The notes below the pieces were generated by a model, which was not told the origin of the DNA, did no database searches, and saw only the letters and a program-made list of their open reading frames with translations. From Adiantum capillus-veneris (taxonomy: Eukaryota; Streptophyta; Polypodiopsida; Polypodiales; Pteridaceae): a stretch of DNA of 64,000 nt. A program made the translations under genes and the position numbers. The DNA is taken from NCBI GenBank assembly GCA_014529385.2, contig CM043962.1, positions 47,363,098 through 47,427,097 of the forward strand. Reading direction: 5' to 3'. Position 1 is the stretch's first letter. Every line of letters starts with the position of its first letter. This document shows, piece by piece, positions 11,094 to 23,159 of this stretch.

Positions 11094-11846
11094 TGTTAAG
11101 TATGGAGCCTGATTTACCCTTGTAATTTTCTGTGGTAAAAGCTCACATTTGTAAAGCCCCCATTATGAGGAGAAGCCATCGTGCGTGAAGGAAAATCACT
11201 CACCGGAAACCAAAATTTTCACGGACAAGAATCGGGGGCAACTTTAAAGGCCTAAGGGACGGAGGCTCCCGAGACTTTTTTTTCGTCGGAATATTCTTTT
11301 TCGCCGGAATATTATGGCCGGACGGCGGCCGAAAAGTGGTCGGAAAACAACCGGTCGGTTGGCCTGTGGTCAGAAGTCAATGGCCGGTGGCCGGTGGCCG
11401 AATTCAAAAGCGGACTTGTCTTCTCAAGGGCGGCCACACATGGGCGGATTGGAGGGTCCGATTTGGACTTATTCGCACAAGGGCGGCTACACATTGCTGT
11501 CTCTCATAAGAGAGGGCAACCCTTTTGGCCTATAAAAGGAGGCCATTTCTACACACATTTCATAGTGTGAAGTTGATGCAACAAGGTGAGTGTGAGGTGG
11601 TGAGAGTGAAGCAAGGCAGGAGCTCCATTAAGGGTATAATCCCTTTGTAAACTACTTCTTGTTTTGAAGTACTAAAGCCATTGAGTGGATGCTTTCCCGT
11701 GGACGTAGCCCACATTGGGTGAACCACGTATATCGTGTGTACTCTCTCTCTCTCTCTCTACTCTATAATCTCGTGTATATAAATCTGTCTCTCTCCATTA
11801 AGTAATCTACTCAATTATCTATTTAGCTACGTCTTATTTCCTAACA
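11094..11846 (+). repeat. 5' LTR of the copia element (753 bp)
   Basis: Begins TGTTAAGTATGG and ends TTCCTAACA. The reverse complement of 36033-36806 matches it nearly throughout, which confirms both borders. It contains GC-rich GGCCGGTGGCCG runs in U3, a TATA box and a short CT tract near the end. Confidence 0.9.
11530..11538 (+). promoter_or_regulatory. TATA box of the copia LTR
   Basis: TATAAAAGG inside the LTR, followed by about 300 bp of LTR. The same box is kept in the inverted solo LTR. It is the probable core promoter of the element. Confidence 0.7.
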
Positions 11847-11848
11847 AC

Positions 11849-11860
11849 TGGTATCAGAGC
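11849..11860 (+). promoter_or_regulatory. Primer binding site, initiator-Met tRNA
   Basis: TGGTATCAGAGC, the standard plant copia primer site, two bases after the LTR. Confidence 0.95.
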
Positions 11861-11919
11861 AAGGTTTGCTCGTAGCTAAATTATCTCAAGGAAAGGATTC
11901 CTTGAATTGAGTGGGAGTT

Positions 11920-13251
11920 ATGGCAGAGGAAGGGAAGCTCAAGATTGAGAAGTTCAACGGCAAAAACTACCAACATTGGAAGATGCAGATTGAAGACTAT
12001 CTTTACCAGAAGGACCTCTATTTGCCACTAGGTGGTCTTGCGAAGAAGCCCGCAACAATGGCAGATGAAGCATGGATTGTCCTTGATCGAAAGGCACTGG
12101 GAACAATCCGGTTAAGCTTGGCGTCAACGGTGGCCTTCAATGTTTCGGAGATGAAGACCACGGAGGACTTGATGAAGTCACTTGACGACTTCTACGAGAA
12201 ACCATCGGCATCCAATAAGGTATTTCTTATGAAGCGCTTGTTCAATCTAAAGATGGCAGAGAATGGTTCAGTTGCAGAACACCTAAATGACTTTAACACA
12301 AACATAAGTCAACTTCGATCAGTGAAAATTAATTTCGATGACGAAGTGCGAGCTCTCCTTATACTATCATCTCTACCGGATAGTTGGGACAGCCTTGTGA
12401 TGGCTGTAAGTAATTCTATCTCTGGCACAAATACTCTTAAGTTTGATGATGTTGTGGGTGTTCTCCTAAGCAAGGAAATGCAAAGGAGAAGCACAAGAGA
12501 ATCATCAAGTGCTGCACTATCAGTGGAAACAAGAGGAAGGCTTAAGGAGAAGTTCAAAAACCAAAAGGGTCGTGATCGCTCAAGGTGGAGCAAGTCACGC
12601 ACAAAGTCAGTTCTTGAATGTTGGAACAGCGGCAAGAAGGGCCACATCAAGAAGGATTGCTGGTCCAAGAAGAAGAAGGAGACAGAGTCTCAAGACAACA
12701 AGCCAACATCGGAGGCCAATGTGGCAGGTATAGTAGAGCAAGATGCTCTAATTCTCTCATTAGACAATGCGTCTAATTCCTGGATAGTAGATTCCGGGGC
12801 TTCATTCCATGCGACACCACACAAGCAACATTTCCAAGACTACACCAAAGGTAATTTTGGGTATGTATACTTGGGAGATGATGAAGCTTGTGAGATTGTC
12901 GGCAAAGGTACAGTTTCTGTCAAAACTGCTAACGGAAATGAATGGAAGCTTAAAGATGTTAGGCATGTTCCTTCTCTTCGCAAAAATTTGATCTCTACAG
13001 GACAATTGGACGATGAAGGTCACAACATTGCATTCGGAAACAAACGGTGGAAGATCTCAAAGGGATCTTTGGTGGTTGCCAAGGGTGAAAAAGTCGGTAC
13101 ACTTTACTTGTGTACTGTTAGCACGCAACCTTCAGCTTGTGCAGCAACTACAGAAGTTGACAGTGCAAGCCCCTTGGGTGAACGATTGAGGAAACCTGCA
13201 ACCAAGATTCTCTGGTCGATGCCATTCAACAACAGAGGATTGATCAGCTGA
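11920..13251 (+). CDS. Copia gag-protease polyprotein, truncated
   Basis: 443 codons from the ATG at 11920 (MAEEGKLKIEKFNG); an in-frame GTG nine bases upstream is less likely. Gag (UBN2-like) covers about residues 1-230: FNGKNYQHWKMQIEDYL, then LNDFNTNISQL and LLSSLPDSWDSL. The CCHC knuckle reads CWNSGKKGHIKKDC, so its second Cys is Ser. The protease begins WIVDSGASFHATPHK with an intact DSGA site and continues to HVPSLRKNLISTGQL. After about residue 415 the expected pre-integrase LWHxRLGH is replaced by an unrelated tail ending RGLIS. The ORF is open, but the product could only be a capsid-protease without integration or polymerase functions. Confidence 0.9.
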   Translation: MAEEGKLKIEKFNGKNYQHWKMQIEDYLYQKDLYLPLGGLAKKPATMADEAWIVLDRKALGTIRLSLASTVAFNVSEMKTTEDLMKSLDDFYEKPSASNKVFLMKRLFNLKMAENGSVAEHLNDFNTNISQLRSVKINFDDEVRALLILSSLPDSWDSLVMAVSNSISGTNTLKFDDVVGVLLSKEMQRRSTRESSSAALSVETRGRLKEKFKNQKGRDRSRWSKSRTKSVLECWNSGKKGHIKKDCWSKKKKETESQDNKPTSEANVAGIVEQDALILSLDNASNSWIVDSGASFHATPHKQHFQDYTKGNFGYVYLGDDEACEIVGKGTVSVKTANGNEWKLKDVRHVPSLRKNLISTGQLDDEGHNIAFGNKRWKISKGSLVVAKGEKVGTLYLCTVSTQPSACAATTEVDSASPLGERLRKPATKILWSMPFNNRGLIS

Positions 13252-13705
13252 ACCACCTGGGTCCTCCCTCGAGGTGTCTATTAGTACCAACTTGACCAAA
13301 AAGAAGTGGACTCCCTTTTGCTCTAATAAGTAACTGGTTGTATAGGTTGCTCAATCCTTGTAAAAGAAAGTACTTTTAGTCCTTGTGTGCCCATGGCAAG
13401 ATCACTTTGCATGGGGTAGCTTTGTATCTTTTTTGTTTCTGTCCATACAAAAATCCCACATAATATGGTAATTGCCAAAAAAAAAAAGAATTATAATTTC
13501 AAATCATCATCACCTTATCTCCAAAGCTAACAAAAAATAACCAAACAATAAGGCATTTTCCATGTCAAGGCAAAAAAAGTCATTGCTTTCAAAGAAGATA
13601 ATTTGCTTATCTATACTATTATAATGGGGGGAGGGATTCCAGCCCCTCCACGAAACACGTGGCAGTTTCTCTTAGTCCGACCAGTGTGCCTTGTAGCCAT
13701 CATGC

Positions 13706-13710
<5 letters not shown>

Positions 13711-13791
<81 letters not shown>
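13711..13791. repeat. Compound (GT)n(GA)n microsatellite
   Basis: About 13 GT units followed directly by about 27 GA units. Confidence 0.95.
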
Positions 13792-13794
<3 letters not shown>

Positions 13795-14135
13795 GCCGGT
13801 AATACTAGTTCTCTTTAAGTTGGTCCTTTCTTTTTTGTGCAATTCCCAAAAACCTATACAAAAGACACCTCATGCAATAAATTGACATGAGGGGCAACAC
13901 CAAGTGACATGGTTGAGACGAGAGCTCAAACCAATTGCCCCAAGGCCCAACCTCGTGCACACGCAATGGACCATGGCAAGGAGGGAGGGAAGCCCCGATT
14001 GAGCTCATCAACCATCTCTTTAAGCTGGTCTTAACAATGAAAGGGAGGTCAACACATTTCTGGACAAACAAGGTGAGATTTCATGATGGCTTTCCAAAAA
14101 TGAAATCAAGATATGAGGGAAATAAAAATACAATT

Positions 14136-14157
14136 AATATATATATATATATATATA
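14136..14157. repeat. (AT)n microsatellite
   Basis: Uninterrupted AT run of about 11 units. Confidence 0.9.
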
Positions 14158-15071
14158 AATAGAGAGAGATAGAGTCGCAATCGTTTGTTTTTGTGAAAAA
14201 AGCTCTTTACTCTTTAAAAGCTTTAAAAATAAAAAGATACACAAAATAAAAGCATGTAGTCCCATCCTAAGAAAAAAGAAAAAGTATAAATTGTGTGTTC
14301 ATGTTGAAAATAATATAAGATGAGCAACGACAAAAAAAACAAACAAGTCTGTAAGGCTATAAAATGAAAGGGACCGTTTGAAAAACTCCATCAACATTGA
14401 AGATGAGTCTCCATCGTTGGCACTAAAAACATTGGAAGGATGCCTAACTCGACTCAACACTAAGGGTTCTTTTAGAAAGCCAAAAAGGAGAAGGTACTAT
14501 TAGATAACCATCTAGAGGAGGAGCAGATTGAAAGCAAGTTATGGTTGCTTTTTCAAAAGAGACTTCTAAACCTTCAAGTTGAATGGCCTATCCAAACGGA
14601 GGTGCAACAAGACAATTAAGAGGTACAAAGCATCTTTGTAGAAAGAGACTATGGGCAGGAAAAACTCTAAAAGCAATTCCAAGAGTTAGAATCCTTGTTG
14701 AAGAGTAAGATTTGTTTTGAAAGGCGCTCTCTCTCTCTCAATTGTTCCCACGAGGTTATTTCTTCTTGTGTCTGTTATAACTCAAGTTCAAGTCTCTTGT
14801 TGTTGTCAATGATGTCAAGTCTCGCCCCCACTTTGAAGCTTTCTTTGTTTGTAGAAATAAGGGATGATCACTTATAAAAAGGGGGGGGGGAGGGGGGGTT
14901 GGAGACATGCTCGAGTTGATAGGAATCTAGCAAGAAAATAGATGACATTCAAAAGAGTGAGGGTGCACAAATAACACCAAATCTCTTCTAGGAGCACACA
15001 TTTATCTTTATCTCTCTTCCAGGCTCCATCACTGCGTAGGAAGACGCTTTACACTGTGGCAATTGGGGACG

Positions 15072-15076
<5 letters not shown>

Positions 15077-15111
<35 letters not shown>
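15077..15111. repeat. (CT)n microsatellite
   Basis: About 17 CT units followed by a T-rich tail and CA repeats. Confidence 0.95.
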
Positions 15112-15117
<6 letters not shown>

Positions 15118-15326
15118 TTACACACACATACGCTACATCACACGAGCATGATATTGAGCTAGCTGTGTTGCATGAAGGAAGGGGTCATAAGCTTTCCATC
15201 ATTTCATCATACTTAAATTTCACACACCTTAGGCCATTACTCTCTTACTTTCAAATTGTCGGAGCACTTCCTATTAGAGAGTTGTAGAGAACGAGAGTCT
15301 AGAGGTTGTGAATCTGTGACCGACAC

Positions 15327-15438
<112 letters not shown>

Positions 15439-17466
15439 AGTGAGGTGTGCATGCATGTGTATGAGAGAGAGAGAGAGAGAGAGGGGGGGGGGAGTACTTA
15501 AGGTGGGTGTGTGTGTCTCTTGCAGTGTGTGCGCTCCTTGCCGCACTGTCGAAGCAAGGGCCTTGCCTAACACTGTGTGCGAGCCATAGACGGCTCCAAG
15601 CACACAACTAGCTTAACTAGTAAGCTCAAAAGAGGGCAATGGTGTGTCACTCACCGCTCTATGCTCCTGCCGTGGAGGATTCCTCGCCGCGAAGAAGAAG
15701 GAGACGCCGCTACGTCGTGCTCAACCGCTTCACCGCCGTCGTGCCGCCGCAATGCTTGATCGCACTCTCTCTCTCACATACACACACACACAAGGAGGTG
15801 AAGAAGAAGAAGATGGAGATGGAGATGGAGCAAGAGCACTCTTCTATTGCACAAATGAGAGAATAAGTGAATTTTAGGTTTAGTTGGCTTTTATATGAGC
15901 TCACCCCATTCACACTCGGGCGCCCATGCTTAGCCAACTAATCCCTTGAATGTCCTAGTTAGAGTGCGCCTCTCATCGGCGATCACTCTTACCCTTTTCC
16001 TATTGGTCCGACAAGCCCGGTTCCTGACTCTACCAAATACATAATACACGTCCGTCGTAGGTGATGGGGTGTCCGTGAGCCCTGAGGGTTAACATGCCCT
16101 CCTTCCTGATGTAGATTCCGTCCTCGGAAGCTATTGAGTTGAAGCTCGTTCGTCAAGGTGGAAGAGCATTTGAGATGAATGTCCTTAGCCTTCTTCAGTC
16201 ACTGCAAAATCAAACAACATTGACACAGTAATTGCATTCTCATAAGTGATTAAAAAGCATATGCAATTTTAGGTAGACAAATTGATTGGTAAAAGAATTT
16301 CACACAATTTGTCAGCAATGAACATTAAATTGCAATGTAATCAAATGCATAAACAGATGTAAAGGTAAAAAATTAAACAAGTCTGGGGTCGCTAATTTGA
16401 TGGTCGAAAGGCACTAGAGATCGAATATTAATACCATGGGTAAGCTTCTTAATTTTTTGTGGTCAATTAAGTTGTTTAATCGCGAGAGCCAAGTATTCAT
16501 GTTCGAGGGCTGACTAGAGGCTATATCTAGAAGACCTTGTAGTTAAGCTACCATAAAAGGAATTTCTCTTGAAATCATCGCCTGACTGATTACTTTTTCT
16601 TTGACCCCCCAAAGTCTTTTCACAGTGATTCAATTTGATGTGTGTGCTTAGTTTGTATGCCTTGGGTTTTTTGCTTTTCAAGGAAAAGCGCCCACACTGG
16701 GAACCTCTAGGGCTCTAGTACCATAGGCAATACATGTGAGTGAAGTACCAAATCAAGCTGAGATTTCTCTTCCAGCTTAAGATTTTACAGTGTGGCACTT
16801 TGATTTTTTGTTTGTTCATTTTCAACATTTTAATTTTGTAACTTTGGGGGGTCATATAACACTGATACACCTCCCCAGGCTCATCACACTAGTAAACTCC
16901 CTTTGTAATACTTAAGCTAAAGGTCAATAGGGTCAAGCCCACTAGAAAGCCCTAGTACATTTCACACAATGTTGCCTAGATCGGATTAAGAACCTAAGTA
17001 ACCATTGATTATTAGGAAGGCATTCCCCATGGTATTAAGAGAAGATCTCTAACACCTAACTTGGTCAAACTAGCTTAGTCGGACTGCTTGATTTTTAAAC
17101 CTAGACAAGTGATTATGACAAAAAATTACATTGAATTAAATGTTTGATACTAAGCAAATGCTGTGAATATTAGGCTACCAATCACAATTAAAGCAGACAA
17201 TCATAGATGCAAAAAGATAAGGGGCAATGCTAATGGACAAGAAACACCTGTTTGTGTCGATGGTCGCGCTTGATTTGAAGAGTGAGTCGAGATAAAGATT
17301 CCATGAAGGTCCAAATCCTATCAATAGAAACATGCTCCTGTACACACTAGGAAACAAAAGGAATACCTCCAGGAGGCACATTAGTGGGAAAAGGTACCAA
17401 CACTTATTGAACACAACAAAAAACATAAGGAACCCTAACCTAATTATTTGCACTCCCCCTAGAGAG

Positions 17467-17889
17467 TCAAGGGAATAGGATATTGTAGAGGTTGGGGGGA
17501 AACCCTAAGGCTAAACCCCTATCCTCGTCGTCGAGATAAACAAAGTCATCATCCATGAGACCATATGTGCCATCCGTGTAGTCCTGCAAATTTTCTTCTT
17601 CATTATAGGTGCCCATGTTTACTAAGAAGGTCACTAGACGCCTATAGTCATCTTGGTCAAAAGGGTAGACTTGTGCAATGGGAGAAACGCTCTCTACTAA
17701 GTATGGATCAGACGTGGTCAAGAGACGTATCAGCCATTCTAACTCCTCAAAATTCCTCTCACATGCTAGCGTATCTATCAAATCCCATTCACATGCAAGC
17801 ACTGGAAAGACCATGTGAAATATTTGTGAAAAGTAACGAGGGTACCTCTCACCCAAGGCAGGAGTGGATGACTCTAGCGTACTAGCCAT
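17467..17889 (-). CDS. Small acidic ORF at the 3' end of family A
   Basis: 140 codons starting at MASTLESSTPALGERY (an in-frame ATG 12 codons upstream also exists). Its second half is strongly acidic (YNEEENLQDYTDGTYG, DDDFVYLDDEDRG). It lies about 380 bp downstream of the pol stop, the position where some retroelements keep an extra gene. I recognise no domain, signal peptide or membrane segment. The start region recurs at about 59290 in copy A4 (actagccatgtct against actagccatatct), but the rest is missing there. It could be a real accessory ORF or chance. Confidence 0.45.
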   Translation of the reverse strand: MASTLESSTPALGERYPRYFSQIFHMVFPVLACEWDLIDTLACERNFEELEWLIRLLTTSDPYLVESVSPIAQVYPFDQDDYRRLVTFLVNMGTYNEEENLQDYTDGTYGLMDDDFVYLDDEDRGLALGFPPNLYNILFP

Positions 17890-18273
17890 ATCTGTACACG
17901 CAAATAGATGATGGTTAGAGTGCAAATATTACAAGGGTGGTGTTCTTGTGCATAATTTGCTTTTATGATTTTGTGTTATGGCTCTTGCTCTTTTACTTTT
18001 TTATCTTGTTTTGTGAGTATAAGGCTTTATATATACATTCCCTAAGATTGGAGATTAAGAGGTCAGGGAGAAAGGTTGAGAGGGAAGCAAGTGAATAATG
18101 GATGTCCACAAACACTCCCCCCTTCCTTGGGTAGATCATACTGTTTGAAATGATGTCGTCACCCTTTGAAACCAGTTTTTCCAAGTTGTTATAGGTGAAG
18201 ATTTTTGCCAGTAGTTTTCTTTTACCTTAGGTGCCTCGTCGAGTTGCAAGGGTGGTAAGGTACTCTCCCAGGA

Positions 18274-21200
18274 TCAAACTTGAAGTGGTTCATCGGGTAA
18301 TTCTTGAACACTGGAAGGTGTGGATTCCTTTGTAGCTTCATGGAGGTCCACTATTGTAGGTGGAGGCTGTGTAGAAGCTTTTACCTCTATGGATGTATTA
18401 CATGAGGAGCTAGAAGCTTCATGGAACTCCCCCCTTCCTAAGCTAGGTGGAATAAATTGGTTTTGCCTTGGAGCCCAAACTAGCTCCGGACTAGGTGTGT
18501 AGCATTCTGTGATCTTTCCCTTCCTACGGTCTGCCATTGGCTTTAGCGTTACACTGTTTGACTCATATGGGTTTGTTGTCGATAGGGAAGGAAACATTTT
18601 ACGTTTAGGTACCCAAATTTGCTCATTTTCATCATAGTAGCCTTGGGCTTCTAATAGTTGTTTTGGAATCCATCGTGATTTGGTCTTGACTCTCCTAGGG
18701 CATGCTCTTGGTTTTCCGGGGAAATTTTTTCTTGGAATGGATGGGAGGGTTGAGGTAGTTGGAAGTAAGGCCTTGGGGACCCATTGATATGTACTCTTAG
18801 GTCGTGCAGGCTGAGTACTTGCAATATTACTGCTTGTTGCAACTACAAGTGTTGAAGTGCTAGGTTCATGGGTAGCCGGCAAAGACGAGTTAACCACCTT
18901 GGCTTGTGAATGTTGGCTATCCTTCAACTTTGCTAGAGTTTGCAACGTAGGTGACTTTGCTTGAATGATAGGGGTAAGAGTCGGTGGTCGCGTCGTGACA
19001 CTACCAGTATCCCAATCAATAGTGCATTTGGTTGCCAACATCCATGTGCGTCCCAGGTTTACGTTGCCTTCCATAGCTCCCGCGGGGATGACTAGAAACC
19101 TGTGCATTATGCTTCCATTTTCATAGACAACAGGGGTCTGAAGGACTCCAAGAATAGCAGTTTTCTTTTTATTAATGCCCTTGACTTGCATCGTACTCGG
19201 GGATAGGGTCGGTTTCCCTAATTGACACCAAACTCCATAGGACAACAAATTGTGTTTAGCTCCCGTATCTAATAAGGCATTGTATAGTACTTTCCCATAG
19301 GGGCTATTTAGCTCAATTGGGTATCGTAAGGGTGGCTCAGATTCTAATGAGTCGTCATCTGTGTCCTCGAAAAGTGCTTGCTTGATTCCCAGATTAGCCT
19401 CTCGTTGGCGTCTAAGGCGTTGTTGTTGTTCTCGAGCCTCAACTCTTGCTTGGATTTTTCTAAGCTCTGCTTGTTCCTTGACAGCCTTCTTTTGATGGAT
19501 GGCTTGTAACTCTTCCTGGCTTAGAGGATCATAATATCTTTTGAATTTACTCCCATTAAGGAATCCAATAGTTTCAAGTCCATCTAGAGTCTCCACACGA
19601 ATGGTACCTTGCGGGGTAATTTCACACACTCGATATGGTCCCTTACCAGCGTATTCCAATTTCTTCTTTTCATTACGTACCCCGTACATAAGAACTTTAT
19701 CACCAACCTTGATGTCTTTATCCTTTAAATGTCTATCAAACCACTTCTTTCTCCTATCCTTCTCCACTAGAGCATTTCGCACAGCTAATTGCCTCTCTTC
19801 ATCTAGCCTTACCAGGATATATAATCGCTCCACTAAGGGGTTACCATCCCAACCTTCTTGAGAAGCTACTCGAAGACTAGGAATGAAAAACTCCCATGGC
19901 ATAACTGCTTCTTGGCCATACACCATCTTAAACAGTGTTCAATTAATAGCAACTTTATACGCAATACGATAAGCCCATAAAGCTGATGTAAGCTTTAGGT
20001 CCCAATCAGTGCGATGAGCCTCAACTATCTTTGTCAAAATGGAGATGAGAGTTTTGTTGGTACTCTCAGCTTGGCCATTTGCTTGGGGATAATAGGGTGT
20101 AGACTTGTGGTGAGATATCATGAAGTTTGATGTGAGTTCTTTTATTACTTCATTTATAAAATGAGTTCAATTGTCACTCACAAGTTCAAAGGGGCATCCA
20201 AAACGTGTGATAATGTTCTCAAAGAGGAACTTAGCTGTTGCTTTTGCATCCGCCTTCCGTGTTGCTTTTGCTTCAGCCCATTTGGTTACATAGTCGGTAG
20301 CCACAATGATATATCGTGATTGCGTGTTATGTGCAGCCGGACTAATCGGTCCTACAAAGTCTAAGCCCCACTTTTCAAATGGTTGGGTTACCTTGATGGG
20401 ATGTAGAGGCATCCTATCACTTCTTTGTGGCTTCTTGAAGCGTTGGCATTCATCACATCCCTTTGCAAAAAGTGATGCATCCTTAAACAGAGTGGGCCAC
20501 CAATAGCCTGACTGTAAGATCTTTCGGGCAGTCAACTTTCTTGAAAAGTGACCACCAGCTACGCCCATGTGTGCCTCTTGTAGAATATATAAATACTCAT
20601 CCTCGCGGGCACAGCTTCTAAGAACATCATCTTTTCCTCTCTTATAGAGAGTTCCCGCCAGTAAGCAATAGGGTTCGCATTCCTTGATTAATTTTCGAGC
20701 TATATCTTTTCGCAACTCTTTGGGTGGAAAACCATTAACTAAGAAGTTAACAATCTTTTCACTCCATTCAGGCATTGTCTCAACAATGAACAAAGGAGTA
20801 TCAGGCAATTCATCATCAACCCCCGTAGGAGCTTCGCCATTAGGGATACGAGATAAATGATCCGCCATGACATGTTTTCTCCCAGGCCTCACAACAACGT
20901 TGAAGTCAAACTCAAGAAGAATTAACAACCATCGTGTAATTCGACCTGTGGAACACGGCTTGTTTACCAAATATAGCAATGCTTGATGATCCACATAAAA
21001 CACAAACTTGGTAGCAAGAAGGTAATAGCAAAATTTCCTTACTGCGTAAATCATAGCTAGACCTTCGCGCTCTGTAGAAGTGTAGTTCATCTCGGCATCA
21101 TTTAATTGGCGACTTGCAAAGCTAATAGGGTAGTCCAATTTATGTTCTCCTGGTTGAGTTAGAACACACCCAATAGCAAAGTTTGATGCATCAATATGCA

Positions 21201-21583
21201 CATGAAAAGGTACATTCCAATCAGGTGTTCGCAAGATTGGAGCACTTGTTAGGGCCTTCTTTAATAACTCATAAGATTGATGACATTCGTCCGTCCAGTG
21301 AAACTCAATAAGAAGCTTGTACAATGGACGCGCTATCTCGGCAAAGTTTAAAATAAACCTTCGATAATAACCAACATGGCCCATAAATCTTTGAACTCCT
21401 TTATAGTTCGTAGGTGGTGGCAAATCGGCAATGTCTTTAATCTTACTCTCATCTGTGGATATCCCGTTCTTGGACACTATATGCCCTAGAATGACTCCAT
21501 GCTTAACCCAAAATTGGCAATGAAAGGGTTCAATGAGATGCGATAAAATCTGCACCTTTCAAATATTTTTCGTAGATATAACA
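18274..21583 (-). pseudogene. Family A RNase H - integrase - second retropepsin-like domain
   Basis: One frame from about 21555 to 18274 broken by two TGA codons (in SDN*THF near 20165 and AIN*TLFK near 19937); a frameshift near 21530 joins it to the RT end LRKIFERCRFYRISLNP. RNase H: HIDASNFAIG, TSTEREGL, YVDHQALL, ADHLSR, all catalytic residues present. Integrase: zinc finger EAHMGVAGGH...GCDECQ, core D in WGLDFVGP, D in LVSDN, E in NGQAESTNK, C-terminal KVGDKVLMYG and GKGPYRV. Then, unusually, a retropepsin-like domain: YNALLDTGAKHNLLSYG (DTGA) and VNLGRTWMLATKCTIDW. The tail has WVPK/WIPK repeats (YQWVPKALL, SRWIPKQLL, QIWVPKRKM) and is Ser/Thr/Pro-rich. The protease-after-integrase layout is not one I know as standard. 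Confidence 0.85.
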
Positions 21584-21771
21584 TGTTGGGGTTTAGGCGT
21601 CTGTGCCTTGCCCGGCCGCCCAGAGTCTGGGCACCCACTGACTTGTATACCTTATACATAGCATAAGTGTATAGGGGGCTGCTCACTCTTTGAGTCTCCC
21701 CACCCACATCGTATGTGTCTCCTTCTCTCTCTCTCACTCTCCGTCTGTGGTGTGCTCCCCGATCCCCTTCA
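21584..21771 (+). repeat. 5' LTR of the nested copia element
   Basis: Starts TGTTGGGG and ends CCCCTTCA; matches 25129-25316 over its whole length with about six substitutions. Short CT tract near the end. Confidence 0.95.
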
Positions 21772-21773
21772 AT

Positions 21774-21785
21774 TGGTATCAGAGC
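21774..21785 (+). promoter_or_regulatory. Primer binding site, initiator-Met tRNA
   Basis: TGGTATCAGAGC two bases after the LTR. Confidence 0.95.
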
Positions 21786-23159
21786 GTAGGTGCAGAGGGA
21801 GCGTGTGTGTGCACAGTCACGACCACAGCGGAGAGCCAGTTTCATTCCCGAAATCGCGTCCGCGCGCGCGCACTTTCAAGAGTGCAAACAGGGTTTCGAC
21901 TTCGGCATCGGCAAATTCAGCTATCCGAGAGCGTTTCCCCTAGGTGTCTTGGCGTTTTACCCCCCTTTCGAAGCCATTCGACCCATCAGAAACCTCATTT
22001 GAGCTACGGTTGAGGAGCTGCATTTTTCAGCCCTCTTTTGGCAGTTTATGCTGCGTTTTTGGGTCGAAACGGAGGTTTTTGGCATAGCTTTCACACCCGG
22101 ACTCGGATACATGTGATCCAGGAGTCTACCTTGGGGTTTTGGCACGCTCCGGATGCGCTCGTCATATCAGAATTTTAAAATTCTGAACGCTGAATTTTCT
22201 GCAGCAGCAGTTGTTTATTGTGTGTCGAGGATTCCACACATGGCTTGCTCTCAGATGTCAGAGTTATATTTGCTGCAAGTTTCCTCACAGGTGGGAGGAT
22301 ACGATGTATGCCTTATGTGGTTTGATGCTCAGGGAGACTAATGTGATTGCATTTTGAGCTCGGAAATGTATGCCTCGAGCATGTTTTTTGGCAATCACAG
22401 GTAGAGCAGATATTTGTGTACTAGATTTGCAGGTGTTTGCAATGATGTATGCAAAGTGTGTAGATTGGTGCATGCATTTGGAGTGAGGTTTGATGCGCTT
22501 TGGTTGCTCATGGTTTTGAGCATGCAGTCAGTTTGGTTACTAGTTTTGTGGCCGTTTTACTGACGAAACTCTGGCGAAATTTTCCCAGGAGTTTTATGCG
22601 TATCATTTATGCGATCTAGGTAGAGATTGCGGGTTGCACTCAACATTTGCGTGTGGTGTTCTCTGCAGATGGGAGATTTGTGCATGTGTATGCATCGATA
22701 CCGTACAGTGTGGGCTTGGTGATTAGCTCACAGATTGCAGTGTGATACTAGAGCATGCGAGGCTTGTATTGACATTGCAGGAGCTCTTGTGCGTGTGTAT
22801 GCATCGATACCGCAAAGTGTGGGCTTGGTGATTTGCTCACGGTTTGACAGGCATACAGTTATCTTGGCACACTCACAGGAGTGAGTATTGTGATGTATGC
22901 TTGTGTGGCTACGAGCTAGGTAGCCGGATTCGAGCACTAATGGCTTGAGGTTTTTCAGCAGGTTTCAGCTACAGGTTTACAAGTTTACAGGCAAGTTTGA
23001 GGGCTTATTTGGGCGCTGAATTTTCAGCCATTGTTTCCTCTTTGCAAGTGTCCATGTATGGCTCAGTTGTAGGCTGATTTGGGACACATTTGTGACTTGT
23101 TTATGCAGCTGTTTAAGAGCTGAATTTTGGGGCTGTTTTGGGGCTGATTTGGTTGACAT
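21786..23159 (+). other. 1.4 kb untranslated leader of the nested copia element
   Basis: No supported ORF. It contains a direct repeat: gtgtatgcatcgataccg and gtgggcttggtgatt occur near 22686 and again near 22795 (period about 109 bp). A long leader in a non-autonomous element may hold packaging signals; this is inference. Confidence 0.5.

Larger units (their letters stand above)
11094..13500 (+). mobile_element. Truncated Ty1/copia element
   Basis: 5' LTR 11094-11846, primer site 11849-11860 and gag-protease ORF 11920-13251. Integrase, RT and RNase H are missing and no second LTR follows. The sequence ends around an A-run at 13478-13488. A solo LTR of the same family lies inverted at 36033-36806. 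The element may be an internal-deletion derivative that later lost its 3' LTR, or a truncated insertion. Confidence 0.85.

Noticed and set aside
13611-13680. Possible Helitron 5' end (tctatactattataatgg) with a short hairpin nearby
   Set aside because: I found no matching CTRR end with a hairpin or Rep/helicase coding; the similarity is a short AT-rich phrase.
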